DNA from: Sipunculus nudus
Lineage: Eukaryota > Annelida > Sipuncula > Golfingiida > Sipunculidae
DNA: 64,000 nt
Reading direction: 5' to 3'
Assembly: GCA_026874595.1 (NCBI GenBank)
Contig: CM049313.1
Coordinates: 49,217,659-49,281,658, forward strand
Shown here: in pieces, positions 10,561 to 25,392 of the stretch
Layout of the letters: the number at the start of each line of letters is the position of its first letter
How positions within the stretch are numbered: position 1 is the stretch's first letter
Program-made: the position numbers and the translations under genes
Notes under the pieces: model-generated
What the model was told of the DNA's origin: nothing
The model's input: only the letters and a program-made list of their open reading frames with translations
The model's database searches: none

Positions 10561-11028
10561 GGAAACCATGACACTAGATCTCTGGCCGATACACCAGTCA
10601 TACATTGTCGCTACAACCATGGTTCTAACAATGTTCTCTAGGTAGTCCTTTAGGAACACGAACTTCAAGGATCACGACCAAAACCTTAATAACAGTAGTA
10701 AAAAGAAACATCTGTAACAAAGATAACCTTCAGGAACTGTTTTTGTAGCGTGTGTACATAAGCCATGACAACCATCGTTGATGTTACGCTCATAAAAGTA
10801 ACAGAAACAATTATAACAGAATGTCAAGTCAATATGTCAAACTAACAGCTCGGAGTGCCATGTGAATGTATATAAAAAAGTACAGTAATGGTATATGATT
10901 GCAAAGATTACAAGGAGAATATTGATATATAAACACAGTTGGCAGATCTACATGATTATCATATGATTACTGAAACAGGTTCTTATGGTGAAATCTAGGG
11001 CCTTTTTCATACTTTTTTTGTCATATAT
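10561..11028. other. No recognisable gene
   Basis: Non-coding AT-rich sequence with no shared repeat seen. Confidence 0.55.
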
Positions 11029-11276
11029 TCAAGATACATAAATATAGAAACGTGGCAGCTAAAAATCACAAATGTTAGATTTGCATTTAGGTCTACGTGT
11101 GAAATAATGGAATCGACATTTTCGACGAAAATGCGCACTGTGCGTGTTATTAATTCAAGATACATGAATAAAGACACGTGGCAGCTAAAAATCACATGTT
11201 AGATTTGCATTTAGGCCTACGTGTGAAATAATGGAATTGACATTTTCCACGAGCAAGCGCATTTTGCGTGATGTTC
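11029..11276. repeat. Tandem duplication of a 125-bp unit
   Basis: Unit 1 (11029-11153) and unit 2 (11154-11276) share TCAAGATACAT, ACGTGGCAGCTAAAAATCAC, TTAGATTTGCATTTAGG and GTGTGAAATAATGGAAT. They differ by small substitutions and short gaps. Confidence 0.88.
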
Positions 11277-12375
11277 CTCTTTTGAGTTTGGGTTCAACTG
11301 ACCAGCATCCTGGGATTTGTCAACTGAAATCAAATACAAACCAAACAATTGCTGCCTTAGAGAAAAGATAGGCTTAACATTTTTATTCGTCCGAGGTAAA
11401 ATACGGTCTTAATTTTTCGATTAGAGAGACCTGAACACTTAGGGTCAGTCAACGCCGACAGGTGTCGCTGTTTTGGTAGGAAAGGTTTCATATAGGATAT
11501 GGAAATGAACCAGCTTCACCAGAATTAATCTGTCTAGAAATCTGACCATTGGTGCCTTATTGAGGATTTGGGGGTGGTAAATAAAAAGCGCTATTCCGCG
11601 TTTATTTTGCCGATACAAATAATAGTTTGCTACAAAAACTCTCCACTGATAAATTCTCGTCTGGATGGATGCTGTCCTCGGAGTGCTATCGTGTCGCATC
11701 CCCGGGTAATTAGAGAACACTGATAAGTGTATGTTAATCCAAGTTTCTCAAAACCTCTCACGGTACTTCTGTGTCCACACTAAAACCCGCGCGTCACATG
11801 TCGCATGTCATATGTCGAAACTATAGGTACACCGCTAATATTTTAAATTAGGTTTTGGATGGTATTTCTATTTCATCAATCTCTTGAGCTGATGTTCCAT
11901 ACAAGTAAATGACGCTGTTTATAAAAATATGAACACAAGGATTATTGTTAAAGATTATTATTATTAAGATTATTAAATTATGTCACTAAGATAGTAGTGT
12001 TTGATGGTCTTTAGAGGACACCCGAGGACCCGAAGAAAACCACCGACCGCAAATGGGCAACTATTACCAACTCTTAGCTACGCTGGGAATTGGCGGGAGA
12101 GCCGTGCTTGTTATCACTCGACTCTCCAGGTCTCTATTAGAAACTGCCTACTGGTTAAGACAACGACCCCCCCCCCCTTCCAAATTAACAAAGACAACAA
12201 AACCAAAATCAGACAAAAATAAAAAGACTCACTCTGATAGCATCCAAAAGTAATGGTGTTCTAGATATTGTTGATATTTGGCCAAATTAAAACAACTATA
12301 ATTATTTGATTAATAGATTACTGCAATCAAATTTAAAACTATCATAGAGACAGTTGGTGATTTACAATTTTAATA
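11277..12375. other. No recognisable gene
   Basis: Includes a C-run at 12165-12178 and unrecognised frames at 11445-11720 (minus) and 12001-12222 (plus). None has a domain or initiation context that I can support. Confidence 0.5.
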
Positions 12376-12379
12376 ATTT

Positions 12380-13335
12380 TACTAAATATATATTTAGATG
12401 CAATGTAAAAGTTTATGATCTAAATCAACCTTGTCTCTTTGACAATATTCCTTTTTTTCAAGAAAGGTTTATATGAATGGCCCAAGTACAATTTTTGTAT
12501 CCAGATCAACAAACGACTTCGTCTCTCAATCTCTGAAAATAAAAATTTCACCTGAAAATAAATGGTGAAATTATATTTTTATTAAAGTGGTATGAAGCTG
12601 GTATTGAAACACCTCCATAGTTTGATAAAGAAATTAAACAACTCATATACATTCTACACTATTGATGAAATAAAACATACTTATGGCATTGGTGTAAAGA
12701 TTGTAACATATAATAGTATCATACATGCAGTTCCTACAAAATGGAAACAAGAAATTAGACACTGCTAAGAAGATTATGCCACAGCATATAAAATCGATAA
12801 TATTATTCAAACGTCAAAGCCTGTTGTTACGGGGTGACATAAAAGCGGACCGAACTGTCTTACGCCGGACTTGTGCGCCACCTTTATGGGTTCGAATCCC
12901 GGATCGGCCCAATGTTTTCCCTGAGCAATTTGTCTTCGTAACACTGTAAAAGCTGTATATTCTGAAACTGTTGAAAAGAAATATGTAGACCCAGGAAATA
13001 TTATTTCAAGGTGGCATCAAGATATTACAAACTGTAATAAAGATAAGACGCTTTTAAAATATATGTTCAATAACTATATCACAAAACAAAGACGCTTTCA
13101 ATTTGAGATTTTGCACAGAATTATTGCACTTAATCTATTACTTACAAAAGGTGGCTCAATAAAGCAAGATTATGATACCTTTTGTAAAAGAGATATAGAA
13201 ACTATATCACATATTTTCTATGATTCAAGCTTCGTTAAACAGTTATGGAATGAAGTGTCTCGATGGTTTGAGAATTTTTATATGCATGTAATACGAATCT
13301 TCTCACATACATATATACCTGGCCATCAATGATAG
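12380..13335 (+). mobile_element. LINE remnant (C-terminal part), interrupted by a small LTR
   Basis: Translated pieces match the region downstream of reverse transcriptase in animal non-LTR elements. Near 12661-12765 I read TIDEIKHTYGI and AVPTKWKQEI, the familiar ...Y-x-I...IP-x-x-W block. At 13063-13290 a frame contains FEILHRIIALN..L, a CKRDIETISHIFYD block resembling a Cys/His zinc-knuckle remnant, and LWNEVSRWFE. Frameshifts and stops make it dead. The 119-bp small LTR at 12825-12943 splits it, flanked by CTGT. It belongs to the same type as the remnant at 20816-22610. Confidence 0.8.
12825..12943 (+). mobile_element. Solo small (TRIM-type) LTR inserted in a LINE
   Basis: It begins TGTTACGGGGTGACAT and ends GTCTTCGTAACA. 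The flanking CTGT at 12821-12824 and 12944-12947 is a 4-bp target duplication. About 36 bp of the A-box region are missing compared with 9735-9890, but GGTTCGAATCC (12889-12899) is a perfect B box. A TTTT run follows at about 12914. Confidence 0.88.
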
Positions 13336-13399
13336 TATATCCTCAATTCAAGTTTGTATACTTAACTGGACAGAGCTGAACTCACCTGGTTGACTACTT

Positions 13400-15065
13400 T
13401 TTAGTGCTTGACTTATATCTCACCAGCTACTCCTTCCTATTCGCTACTCCATTAATTCCGGACCCCATTAACCCCCCCCCCCCCCCCATATCAGTTTCTG
13501 GGTTTCTTTGATGCTGGCCTTACATCTTATCAGCTACTTTTCACTAATCCGCTATCCAATCAATTCCTGACCCAGTGGACCCGTCTCCCCCTAAGATCTG
13601 TTTTTAATTTCTTTGGTGCTGGCCTTATGTCTCACCAGCTACCTTTTCCTATTCGCTATTCCATCCGTTAAGGACCCCATTTACCCCCCCCCCCCCCCCC
13701 CACGATCTGCTTCTGAGTTTCTTCGATGCTGGCCTTACATCTCATCAGCTACTTTTCACTAATCCGCTATCCTATCAATTCCTGACCCAGTGGACCCCTC
13801 CCCCCCCTTAGATCTGTTTTTTATTTCTATGGTGCTGGCCTTATGTCTCATCAGCTACCTTTCCCTATTCGCTATTCCATCCGTTAAGGACCCCATTAAC
13901 CTCCCACCCCCCACCCCCCGATCTCCTTCTGGGTTTCTTTGATGCTGGCCTTACATCTTATCATCTATTTTTCACTATCCGCTATCTTATAAATTTCTGA
14001 CCCCGTGGACCCCTCCCCCTTAGATCTGTTTTTTATTTCTTTGGTGCTGGCCTTATGTATCACCAGCTACCTTTTCCTATTCGCTATTCGAACCGTTAAG
14101 GACCCCATTAACCTCCCCCCCCCCCCCCCCCACGATCTCCTTCTGGGTTTCTTTGATGCTGGCCTAACATTTTAACAGCTACTGTTCTCTAATCCGCTAT
14201 CCTATCAATTCCTGACCCCGTGGACCCCTCCCCCCCTTAGATCTGTGTTTTATTTCTTTGGTGCTGGCCTTATGTATCACCAGCTACCTTTTCCTATTCG
14301 CTATTCCATCCGTTAAGGACCCCATTTACCCCCCCCCCCCCGATCTCCTTCTGGGTTTCTTTGATGCTGGCCTTACATCTTATCAGCTACTTTTCACTAA
14401 TCCGCTATCCTATCAATTCCTGACCCCATGGACCCCCCCCCTCAAATCTGCTTCTGAGTTTCTTTGGTACTGGCCCTATATCTCACCAGCTACCTTTTGC
14501 TATTCGCTATTCCATCCATTCCGGACCACATTAACCGTCCCCCCCCCCCACCCCCCACCCCCCCTGAGCTGCTTCTGGGTTTCTTTGATGATGACCTTAC
14601 ATCTTATCAGCTACTTTTCACTAATCCGCTATCCTATCAATTCCTGACCCCATGGACCCCCCCCCCTTTAAATCTGCTTCTGAGTTTCTTTGGTACTGGC
14701 CTTATATCTCACCAGCTACCTTTTGCTATTCGCTATTCCGTCCATTCCGGACCACATTAACCGTCCCCCCCCCACCCCCCACCCCCCCCCCCCTGAGCTG
14801 CTTCTGGGTTTCTTTGATGATGACCTTACATCTTATCAGCTACTTTTCACTAATCCGCTATCCTATCAATTCCTGACCCCATGGACCCCCCCCCCTTTAA
14901 ATCTGCTTCTGAGTTTCTTTGGTACTGGCCTTATATCTCACCAGCTACCTTTTACTATTCGCTATTCCATCCATTCCGGACCACTTTTTTTTTTTTTGTG
15001 CTGGCCCTACATCTCACTAGCTACCTTCCACTATTTGCTATCCCATCAGTTCCGAACCCTCGACC
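13400..15065. repeat. C-rich minisatellite with a dimeric unit of about 215 bp
   Basis: Two related monomers alternate. One has TTTGATGCTGGCCTTACATC and CTATCCTATCAATTCCTGAC, the other TTTGGTGCTGGCCTTATGTC and ACCAGCTACCTTTTCCTATT. Most monomer boundaries carry a run of 7 to about 18 cytosines. The dimer repeats about every 210-226 bp. Overlapping proline-rich plus-strand frames across 14258-15124 result from the C runs and are not genes. The array ends near 15060 after a T run. Confidence 0.93.
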
Positions 15066-15410
15066 AAACAAACCTTTCACCCCGAGTTGCTCTGTCCCAC
15101 GTTAATGTTCCACCTTTTGCATAAAGCTGTTAGAAAAAAAAATACACAAAGATGTTCATGAACTTTGCGGTCACACAGAGGATCATTGCACTTATGTCTT
15201 GATGGCCAACCGCCTTGATGGGAAGAAACCAAGAGGCGGACTTGAGTAGGAAACAGGCTCAGGAAATTTGAGCAAAAGCGGCCCATATTAATACCATTAA
15301 GTTATGTTTATCTCTATCGGGGCATCGGAAACTACCCTGGGTCCCGATGCCTCCCCCCCCCCCTTTCTGGAAAGACTGTTAACAAATGAATGTTATGTCA
15401 TACTTCTGGC
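15066..15410. other. No recognisable gene
   Basis: Non-coding sequence with a C run at 15350-15363. Confidence 0.5.
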
Positions 15411-15570
15411 CTTATGTACTCACCTGCTTTTATTAACTAATAGATCGAATTAAGACTTTTTATCGTAGCTATGTGTCTGTTGCCATCAAAACGGATACCA
15501 GCGAGGAGTGCACAGAGCCAATGCTGTTAGATTCATTTTGACTGAGAGCTCAACCGCAGGGCAACCCGCG
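15411..15570 (+). repeat. Dispersed repeat R4, copy 1
   Basis: ATCGAATTAAGACTTTTTATCGTAGC and CGGATACCAGCGAGGAGTGC match 22150-22235, 49870-50010 and, inverted, 23080-23160. A shared marker is TTTTATCGTAGCCATG. The family is unknown. Confidence 0.65.
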
Positions 15571-16090
15571 TGCATAGGCCAGAGGCTCAGAAAGACAGGC
15601 CCTACACCTCGCTTGCACAGGACCACAATTTGAGTACAACTCACCCACCTGTTTCTATAGGAATCGCTCTTAATCTGGACAAAAACCAAGCAGTTTTGCA
15701 GTTTTTGTTATAAGAAACTTTGTCATCAGTTATGTGACGTAAGACGTAAGTAAACTTTATTTAAATAAGTTCGTGAAATTTGGAAAATGAATGTCTAACA
15801 GGCAGAGGTAAATCTTCTACTCCAATGTCTCCTGAAAAATAACTTCGATGTTTGGGTGATAAGCTGCCGCTAAGTGGGAATAAATGTGAACTGTCAGAAT
15901 AAATGGTTAAACAATATATAACAAATACCCCTAGTGTTTCAATAATTGACAATAAAGGGAGATTTATAACAAAAATTAAAGCCTAGCTTAATAATAGATT
16001 TTCTTCACTGGTTTACTGTGTCTGCCATATCTGCCATATTCTAGCGATAAATTTCAAGGCCCGCTCCAGGCAGCGTACGAGGCCCGGGCC
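15571..16090. other. No recognisable gene
   Basis: Non-coding sequence with no shared repeat seen. Confidence 0.5.
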
Positions 16091-16095
16091 ACAGA

Positions 16096-16146
16096 TGCGT
16101 TATGCTCGGCCTTGCGTTATGCTCGGCCTTGCGTTATGCTCGGCCT
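16096..16146. repeat. 17-bp tandem repeat, three copies
   Basis: GCGTTATGCTCGGCCTT occurs three times in a row without change. Confidence 0.92.
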
Positions 16147-16455
16147 TGCACTAAAATAAACTCAGCAGCAGGGTATAAGTCTGCACCGAATCTTCAGTCT
16201 TCAGGTCCGTATATATTTACAGACAACCATTTTTACCCATCTTAATACCGATGATTAACAGTTTGTTCACATTGACTAGAGAATGAGGTCAAAATATCTT
16301 TCTTCCATTGGTATTCTGTTTTTATATTTCAAGCGAGAATTGCAACAAACATATGTTATGGACGACTCTGACTCTCATACCCTGAACTATGGTTATAGTC
16401 CAAAGGAAAATATTCAAATAGCGATATTGAACATCGACAAGAGTAACATATATAT

Positions 16456-16611
16456 TGTAACGAAGACATATTGCTTAGGGAAAATATTGGTTGGATCCCG
16501 GTTTCGAACCAATGTTGGTGGCGCACAAGTCCGGCGTACCAACCGCTTCGCTAGCGAAAGCAAGCTTCACTAGCGAGACAGTTCGGTCCGCTTTTATGTC
16601 ACCCCATAACA
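16456..16611 (-). mobile_element. Solo small (TRIM-type) LTR
   Basis: Plus-strand ends are TGTAACGAAGAC and CCCCATAACA, 156 bp. The tRNA-like core is kept: the A box lies near 16544-16556 with an extra base pair and the B box is GGTTCGAAACC at about 16500-16510, minus strand. ATAT flanks it at 16452-16455 and 16612-16615, and the second ATAT is also the left flank of the large LTR. Confidence 0.88.
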
Positions 16612-16898
16612 ATATTGTTACAGGTGCTCTTTTTATTGTGTGACACGGGCGTAACTCGTGTTGTGACACCCTCGCCGGGCCGTTTGTTGCATTCTATGTT
16701 TAATCCGTACTGGTTAAACTCTCGTTGTCATGCTAGCTAGGGGCTTTCTCGCCTGGTCGTGAGTCACGTGTACACCATGGTGAGAAGAGACACACAGCGA
16801 TGTTCTACTAGATGATTCCTGTAACGCGTGTTTATTGTGTTGTGTAAGATCTTATAGACTGTTCGAGAAGTGGAAAATTCTCGGCTTGGGGTGAAGAG

Positions 16899-16906
16899 TA
16901 TATAAA
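16899..16906 (+). promoter_or_regulatory. LTR TATA box
   Basis: TATATAAAGGGG, also present at 40134 and about 53735 and on the minus strand of the inverted copies, in the middle of the LTR where the U3 promoter is expected. Confidence 0.75.
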
Positions 16907-17258
16907 GGGGCTGTAGTTTAGAGCCGGGGGGAGACGCCAGAGAAGATTTCCAGCGGACGCAGAAGCGTGTGTCAGCTTCTGGGACCTTATCCGACGTGTG
17001 CGGCAATTATAGATTTTCTTCAGAGTTTCTCCTGGATTTTGTGCAATTGGACTTCTGGATTGTTACAAGAGCTTTACACTGGACTGTCATTCTCCGAGAG
17101 TATACATTTAAAGAACTTATCGTTGTGACGGTGTTGGTATCCAGGTACTGTGCACATTGTTTATTTTTCTGTGTGATTGTATTGATTTGTTATTATACCG
17201 CTGATTTACTGTATAATTGTATTGATTTAATGTATTGTAATGTTAGGGTTGTTTTAAG

Positions 17259-17264
17259 AATAAA
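17259..17264 (+). terminator. LTR polyadenylation signal AATAAA
   Basis: Lies about 360 bp downstream of the TATA box, in the same relative position as in the other LTRs. Confidence 0.7.
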
Positions 17265-17375
17265 TTATAGTTATTTTAGACTTCTTTATTCATTCCCCTA
17301 GACATTTCACGCTGCCTAGTGTTACAGAATTTGTGTTCATCACGCATACGTGATCTGTTTATTTTAGGGTTCCGT

Positions 17376-20810
<3,435 letters not shown>

Positions 20811-20815
20811 TATAT

Positions 20816-22610
20816 TTGCTCACGGAAGACATAGTGCAGAAGGAATCTGTATATTACTAAAAAAAAATGCTGACTTTGAAATCGATGATATCAAATTTAG
20901 TGAAGAAACTAACGTTACTTATGTAAATCTCTATGTACCTAATAATGATAACCCTGCTTTTTAACAAGTATAATGTATAAATTAGAATTGTTACCACCTG
21001 ATAATATATGACTTAGTTCTTATCAAGAAGCTCAATAGTGGTCAATTCATGGACAAAAATTAGACCTAGTCGATATATGGCGCAAAAAACATTCAAATGT
21101 TGATAAAAAAACATATTATGTTGGTTTGATTTGATACATATTTCTAGGGGGCTTTCAGAACGTGTACATAAAAAAAGATATTCAATCAGGTTTTTAAACT
21201 GATCACTGATCACTTCCTTGCTACAATTACAGTTGATGTGGAATTGAACAAGAGAGGACAAGGCTTCTAGAAATTTAATTGTTACCTTTTGAATAACTCA
21301 GATCATGTAGAACTCATTAAGGAAACTAGTAAAGAAACTAAAGAATACAATAAAAGTGCCAACAAAGTTTTTTATGGGATAAAATTAAATGTTTAATCAG
21401 AGGGGCGTCCATAACTTATTCCTATTGATTTAATAGACCAAAAAGAACAAATCAACCAAAACTGGAAAACAAACTAAAAAGTATTAGAGTAGCAATATCG
21501 GATAACCCAGTTGATGCAGTTATAGAAGAGATGGAACAGGAAAAAAATAGATATTTAGAATATAGTAAAGGGGAAAAAAGAAGAAGCAACGTCATGGTGT
21601 CAAACAAAATGGTTTAAGGAAGGCAAGAGACGAGAACACGAGATATTTTTTTATATCTCAAAAAAGGGATATAACAGAAAGACTTTAACTAAACTCAAAA
21701 TTAATGTCCATTGTGTAACAGAACCCCAAGAACGTCGGTAGAGAAACAGAGAATTGGAAAAAATTGTATTCCTACAACTCAGAAGTGTCTGAAATCCTTT
21801 AAAAAATGGGAAAACCCCTGGAACAGATGGTCAAACAACAGAATTCTATAGATATTTCTGGTGAGATATTAACATGATTTGATTTTACGGTGATCGATTG
21901 TCGCATAAATACCGATATTTCTTTATGGTCAGTTCAAGGAAAGTCGTGAAGGTCATACATCGATTTCGTTGGCGAATGGTTCAGAGCGCTTTAATGTAGC
22001 CTCTGTTCATTTATTTTTATTTTGCCATGTTTAATATGAAAACTGTTTAATAGTAAAATATACGATGGAATCTATAACATAAAATGAAAGGTCAAACGGA
22101 CAGAATGTAAAGCAATTGGTAGTTTACTCCTAATAAATAAAAGGTTGAATATTTTCTCCAGCTTGGTTCCCGCTCCATCGACCGCTTATGACATTAAGAC
22201 TATTTTATCGTAGCCATGTTTGCGTTCCCAGAAAAAAATATTCACAAGTTATTACAAAAAGCTAAACCAGTTAAATCGATTTATAGCGAAATTTTAAAAA
22301 AGAAAATAACGATAGCCACTTCAAAGTTTTTGTAAAATGGCAAAAAGATTATAAATAACCAAAAATGTACTCGAAGCTTTCAGAAATATAGGTTTGATAA
22401 CTATATCGATGAAACTGAGATAATTTCAAATAAAAATATTGCATAGAATTTCAAACCATTACCTTGTAAAAGCGGGAATATAAGATCAGGATAATTTTAC
22501 TTTTTGTGAAAAAAAAACAAACAAACAAACAAACAAAGAAAATGTTGCTACATGTTTTTGTAGATTGTACATTTGTAAAATATTTTTGGACAAAGGTGCC
22601 GTTATGTTTT
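20816..22610 (+). mobile_element. LINE remnant, endonuclease to C-terminal part
   Basis: Stop-ridden translations still show the order of a non-LTR element. Near 20816-20960 I read HSAEGICILLKKN and TNVTYVNLYVPNN, an endonuclease-like block. At about 21805-21860 there is KNGKTPGTDGQTTEFYRYFW, the entry motif of the reverse transcriptase domain. Near 22410-22540 there is ILHRISNHYLVKAGI followed by FTFCEKK. Most of the catalytic core is deleted. A copy of dispersed repeat R4 lies inside at about 22150-22235. It is the same lineage as 12380-13335. Confidence 0.8.
22150..22235 (+). repeat. Dispersed repeat R4, copy 2 (inside a LINE)
   Basis: CCGCTCCATCGACCGCTTATGACATTAAGAC and TTTTATCGTAGCCATG words match the copies at 15411, 49870 and, inverted, 23080. 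Confidence 0.65.
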
Positions 22611-22711
22611 AACATGCATGCATTTTCGTTTTGATAGAGAGAAAATAATTTTGTATAGCTGCAAAGATAAATCGTTAAATATAAATATTATACAGATAAA
22701 ATATAATATAT

Positions 22712-22832
22712 TGTTACGAAGACAAATTATTCAGGGGAAAACACTGGGCCGATCCCGGATTGACACTGTGCGCGAAAGACATGGGTTCGAATCCCGGATC
22801 GGCCCAGTATTTTTCCCTGAACAATATGTTCT
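22712..22832. mobile_element. Palindromic pair of small-LTR ends
   Basis: The left half (22712-22760) is the 3' end of a TRIM-type LTR read on the minus strand: TGTTACGAAGAC, then TGGGCCGATCCCGG. The right half (22780-22832) is the same region on the plus strand, with a perfect B box GGTTCGAATCC at 22784-22794 and CGGATCGGCCCAG. The result is a head-to-head fold-back of LTR fragments. Confidence 0.8.
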
Positions 22833-22876
22833 TTTGAACGCACCCGGCGGGCTATCGGGCCAATCTTTCTGAGCCT

Positions 22877-23031
22877 GTTGTAACATTTGTTTTGATTGAC
22901 AGCTATCCTGTCCAGTAACCTACGTTCACAGGACGTTGTGTCGGCTGGGGTTTGAGTTCTCTTCGTAGGCATGTGGGCATAAACGCGGGATATCGGGCCG
23001 GTTAGCTGTCAGTCAAATCAAATGTAACAAC
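22877..23031. repeat. Small inverted-repeat element
   Basis: TGTAACATTTGTTTTGATTGACAGCTA at the left is mirrored by TAGCTGTCAGTCAAATCAAATG...ACA at the right, with arms of about 30 bp around a 95-bp centre. No target duplication was confirmed. The ends resemble the TGTTAC termini of the LTR families, but relatedness is unproven. Confidence 0.7.
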
Positions 23032-23079
23032 ATTGGCTCTGGACAATTAACCCTTCGCTGGGCTGGTATGCGTTTTTCT

Positions 23080-23160
23080 TGGAAGGCATACATGGCTACG
23101 ATAAAATAGTCCTAATGTCATAAGAGGTCGATGGAACGGGGACCAGGTGGAACAAAATTC
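23080..23160 (-). repeat. Dispersed repeat R4, copy 3 (inverted)
   Basis: CATGGCTACGATAAAATAGTCCTAATGTCAT is the reverse complement of the R4 marker, followed by GAGGTCGATGGAACGGG. Confidence 0.65.
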
Positions 23161-23735
23161 GACCTATTATTTAAAGGGACATAATCAGGAGCAATATTTA
23201 GCCTACTCTTTCACACTATCAGTTCAGTTTTGCTTTTTACCAAAGTTTATCAGCAAAACAAACCCACCACACAGTCTAAGTACCTCGCATACGGCTGTTT
23301 AACACCGTGTTGGTGAAAACATTCCACGTGTGTCTGTTTACCATAACATGACCGCGTGACCGGAGGTCCGATTGTGAGCCGCAACAGACGTTTCAGCCAG
23401 CGGGACATGTTTTACAGCTTTTTGGCCAAGTCAGTTGGGGCATCTCCTGATTGATATGTGTTGTGGCATGGCGATGCACGCGCTGTGTTTACGCTAACAC
23501 CTGCGATCGCGCCCGGTCCACTGTTTTAACAGTCTCTTACAGCAGTAAGCAAACAGTTTCAGGGCAACATTTTGGCCGGAAAAACTTTATTTTAACGGTA
23601 AGAAACTATTTTTCGTGTTAATTTAACATGCTTTATAGGTGATTTTCCCCCTTTTATAAGAGTATAGGTAGTTATGTCTAACCCCCACCCCCATCCCTTC
23701 CAGGGGAGACATGTTTTTATTGCCATTGTCTATCG
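23161..23735. other. No recognisable gene
   Basis: Non-coding sequence with no repeat relation seen. Confidence 0.5.
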
Positions 23736-23739
23736 TCGT

Positions 23740-23960
23740 CAGGGGTCGTCGTCGTCTGAAAGATATCTTGCGAACGTGATAACTTTAGAAGGGCTGCATA
23801 ATTTATTCCAAAATTTTAAACGCTAATTGATCCTTCCAAAATCTCGGACAAGTTCGAAACCGATGACCTTGGCAAGGATTGCCTTGTGAACGTGAGAACC
23901 TTTGAAGGGCTGCATATTTTCCTCCAAAATTTTTATCGCTCATTGTCCCTACCAAAAGCT
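23740..23960 (+). repeat. Degenerate tandem pair of about 120 bp
   Basis: TTGCGAACGTGATAACTTTAGAAGGGCTGCATA near 23767 recurs as TTGTGAACGTGAGAACCTTTGAAGGGCTGCATA near 23884, followed in both by TCCAAAATTTT and a CGCT-ATTG word. Confidence 0.75.
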
Positions 23961-24147
23961 TGTCCCTTGGCTTTAAAGTCAAATCTGCCGAAATGTAACA
24001 TTTTTGGAAACTTTATAACTTTTATACCGATTCACAGATATCACCCCGCCGTTATTGATACAACCTATATGTAACATGATTAGGCATCTGTTATTGCAAG
24101 TGCGAAAACAATCCATCCGAGCTGCACACCCGGTGCGGTAGATGGGG

Positions 24148-24902
24148 TCTATAGTCTGTTCCACAAAAGGTTGCCCATTGAAATTTGGCAATATTTTCAT
24201 AAACTGGCAGATTAATTTCAGATGGCATGTTGCGATGGGGGATGGCCTAAATTTCTATAGTTAAATTATAATCATACCTAGCAAAATATTAAAGCAATGC
24301 AATTAAATCGATATCTAAGAAAACAGTCTATTTTTTACAACACCTCAACCTCATTCATGATGGTCAAGGTCACTGGTCACATGGTCAAACAACTGCACTT
24401 GAAAGCTCCTGATTGGCTGAAAACTGGTCATAAATATTATAAAAAATACAGTTGTCTGCAACCTTTGGCAGACGCCATGTCAATATGCCACCAGATTCAG
24501 AATAACCATAGGGTTGCAAAATATAAAAAATTGGTTTTGGTTATGAGGTCTTGTTAACAGTCTATTTTTTACAACACCTAAACCTCATTTATGAAGGTCA
24601 AGGTCACTGGTCAAACATCTGCACTTGAAAGCTCCTGATTGGCTGAAAACTGGTCATAATTTTTATATAAAAATACAGTTGTCTGCAACCTATGGCAGAC
24701 GCCATGTCAATTGGCCACAAGATTCAGAAGAACCATAGGGTTGCAAAATATAAATATTGGTTTTTGTTATGAGGTTTTGCATCTCATATTAGGCCGTTGG
24801 TCCCTTATCAGCTTAAAGGTCAGACTGTGTGATAATATCTGAGTTAAGAGAAAAATTGTCAATTTGCAATGGGCACCCTTTTGTTGAACAGATTATAGTC
24901 GA
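24148..24902 (+). mobile_element. Non-autonomous TIR element with an internal tandem duplication, copy 1
   Basis: The left end TCTATAGTCTGTTCCACAAAAGG...GCCCATTG is mirrored at the right by CAATGGGCACCCTTTTGTTGAACAGATTATAG. Inside, a unit of about 234 bp is tandemly doubled (24322-24555 and 24556-24785). Each unit has ACAACACCT-AACCTCATT, GGTCAAGGTCACTGGTCA, GCTCCTGATTGGCTGAAAAC and TGTCTGCAACC. An inverted copy with only one unit lies at 34183-34690. No coding potential. The superfamily is not assigned. Confidence 0.78.
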
Positions 24903-25382
24903 CGTCAGGATAATCGTGTAAAAATTGCTTGATTTCACACATAGGTCATGCTTTGTGATAAAACAGACCGAAAGAAATGATTTATCGAGAAATGCATTTA
25001 TATCAGCTCACCTTTTTCTTATAATCAATCCCAATGACACATGTATTGTTACAGCACGAAATAGCAGATTATTTAAGGACACAGACCTAAAAAAACAAGC
25101 ACATAATCTTAATTATCTCCCATGCAAAACTTAAATTGGCTTGTGGTGTAAACCTCCCCGAACTTATAAATGATGTATAACTAAAGCAAATTTTAATTTT
25201 CACTTATATATTCCCCTTTATGTTACATTAATGAGTGTAAACGAGTCTTAAGGGCGCAGAAAAGCCCCTTCCCTTTCGATTTCGGTGGGAAGCCCTCTCT
25301 ATCTAAGTTATTTTTCGTTTTAAAAATTGGCAACTGCATCCATAATAAATTGCTTTTTTTTGTTGACTGTGTTGAACTCAGT
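24903..25382. other. No recognisable gene
   Basis: Non-coding AT-rich sequence. Confidence 0.5.
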
Positions 25383-25392
25383 GCCACGCCTA

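Noticed and set aside
14258-15124. Overlapping proline-rich frames of 74-144 residues
   Set aside because: Proline runs come from C tracts of the minisatellite and the same peptide repeats in two frames.
16969-17301. 110-residue frame inside an LTR, with relatives at 40062-40376 and 53799-54047
   Set aside because: The frame is only partly kept between copies and is broken by indels in others. It lies in the R/U5 part of an LTR, so it is not a supported protein.
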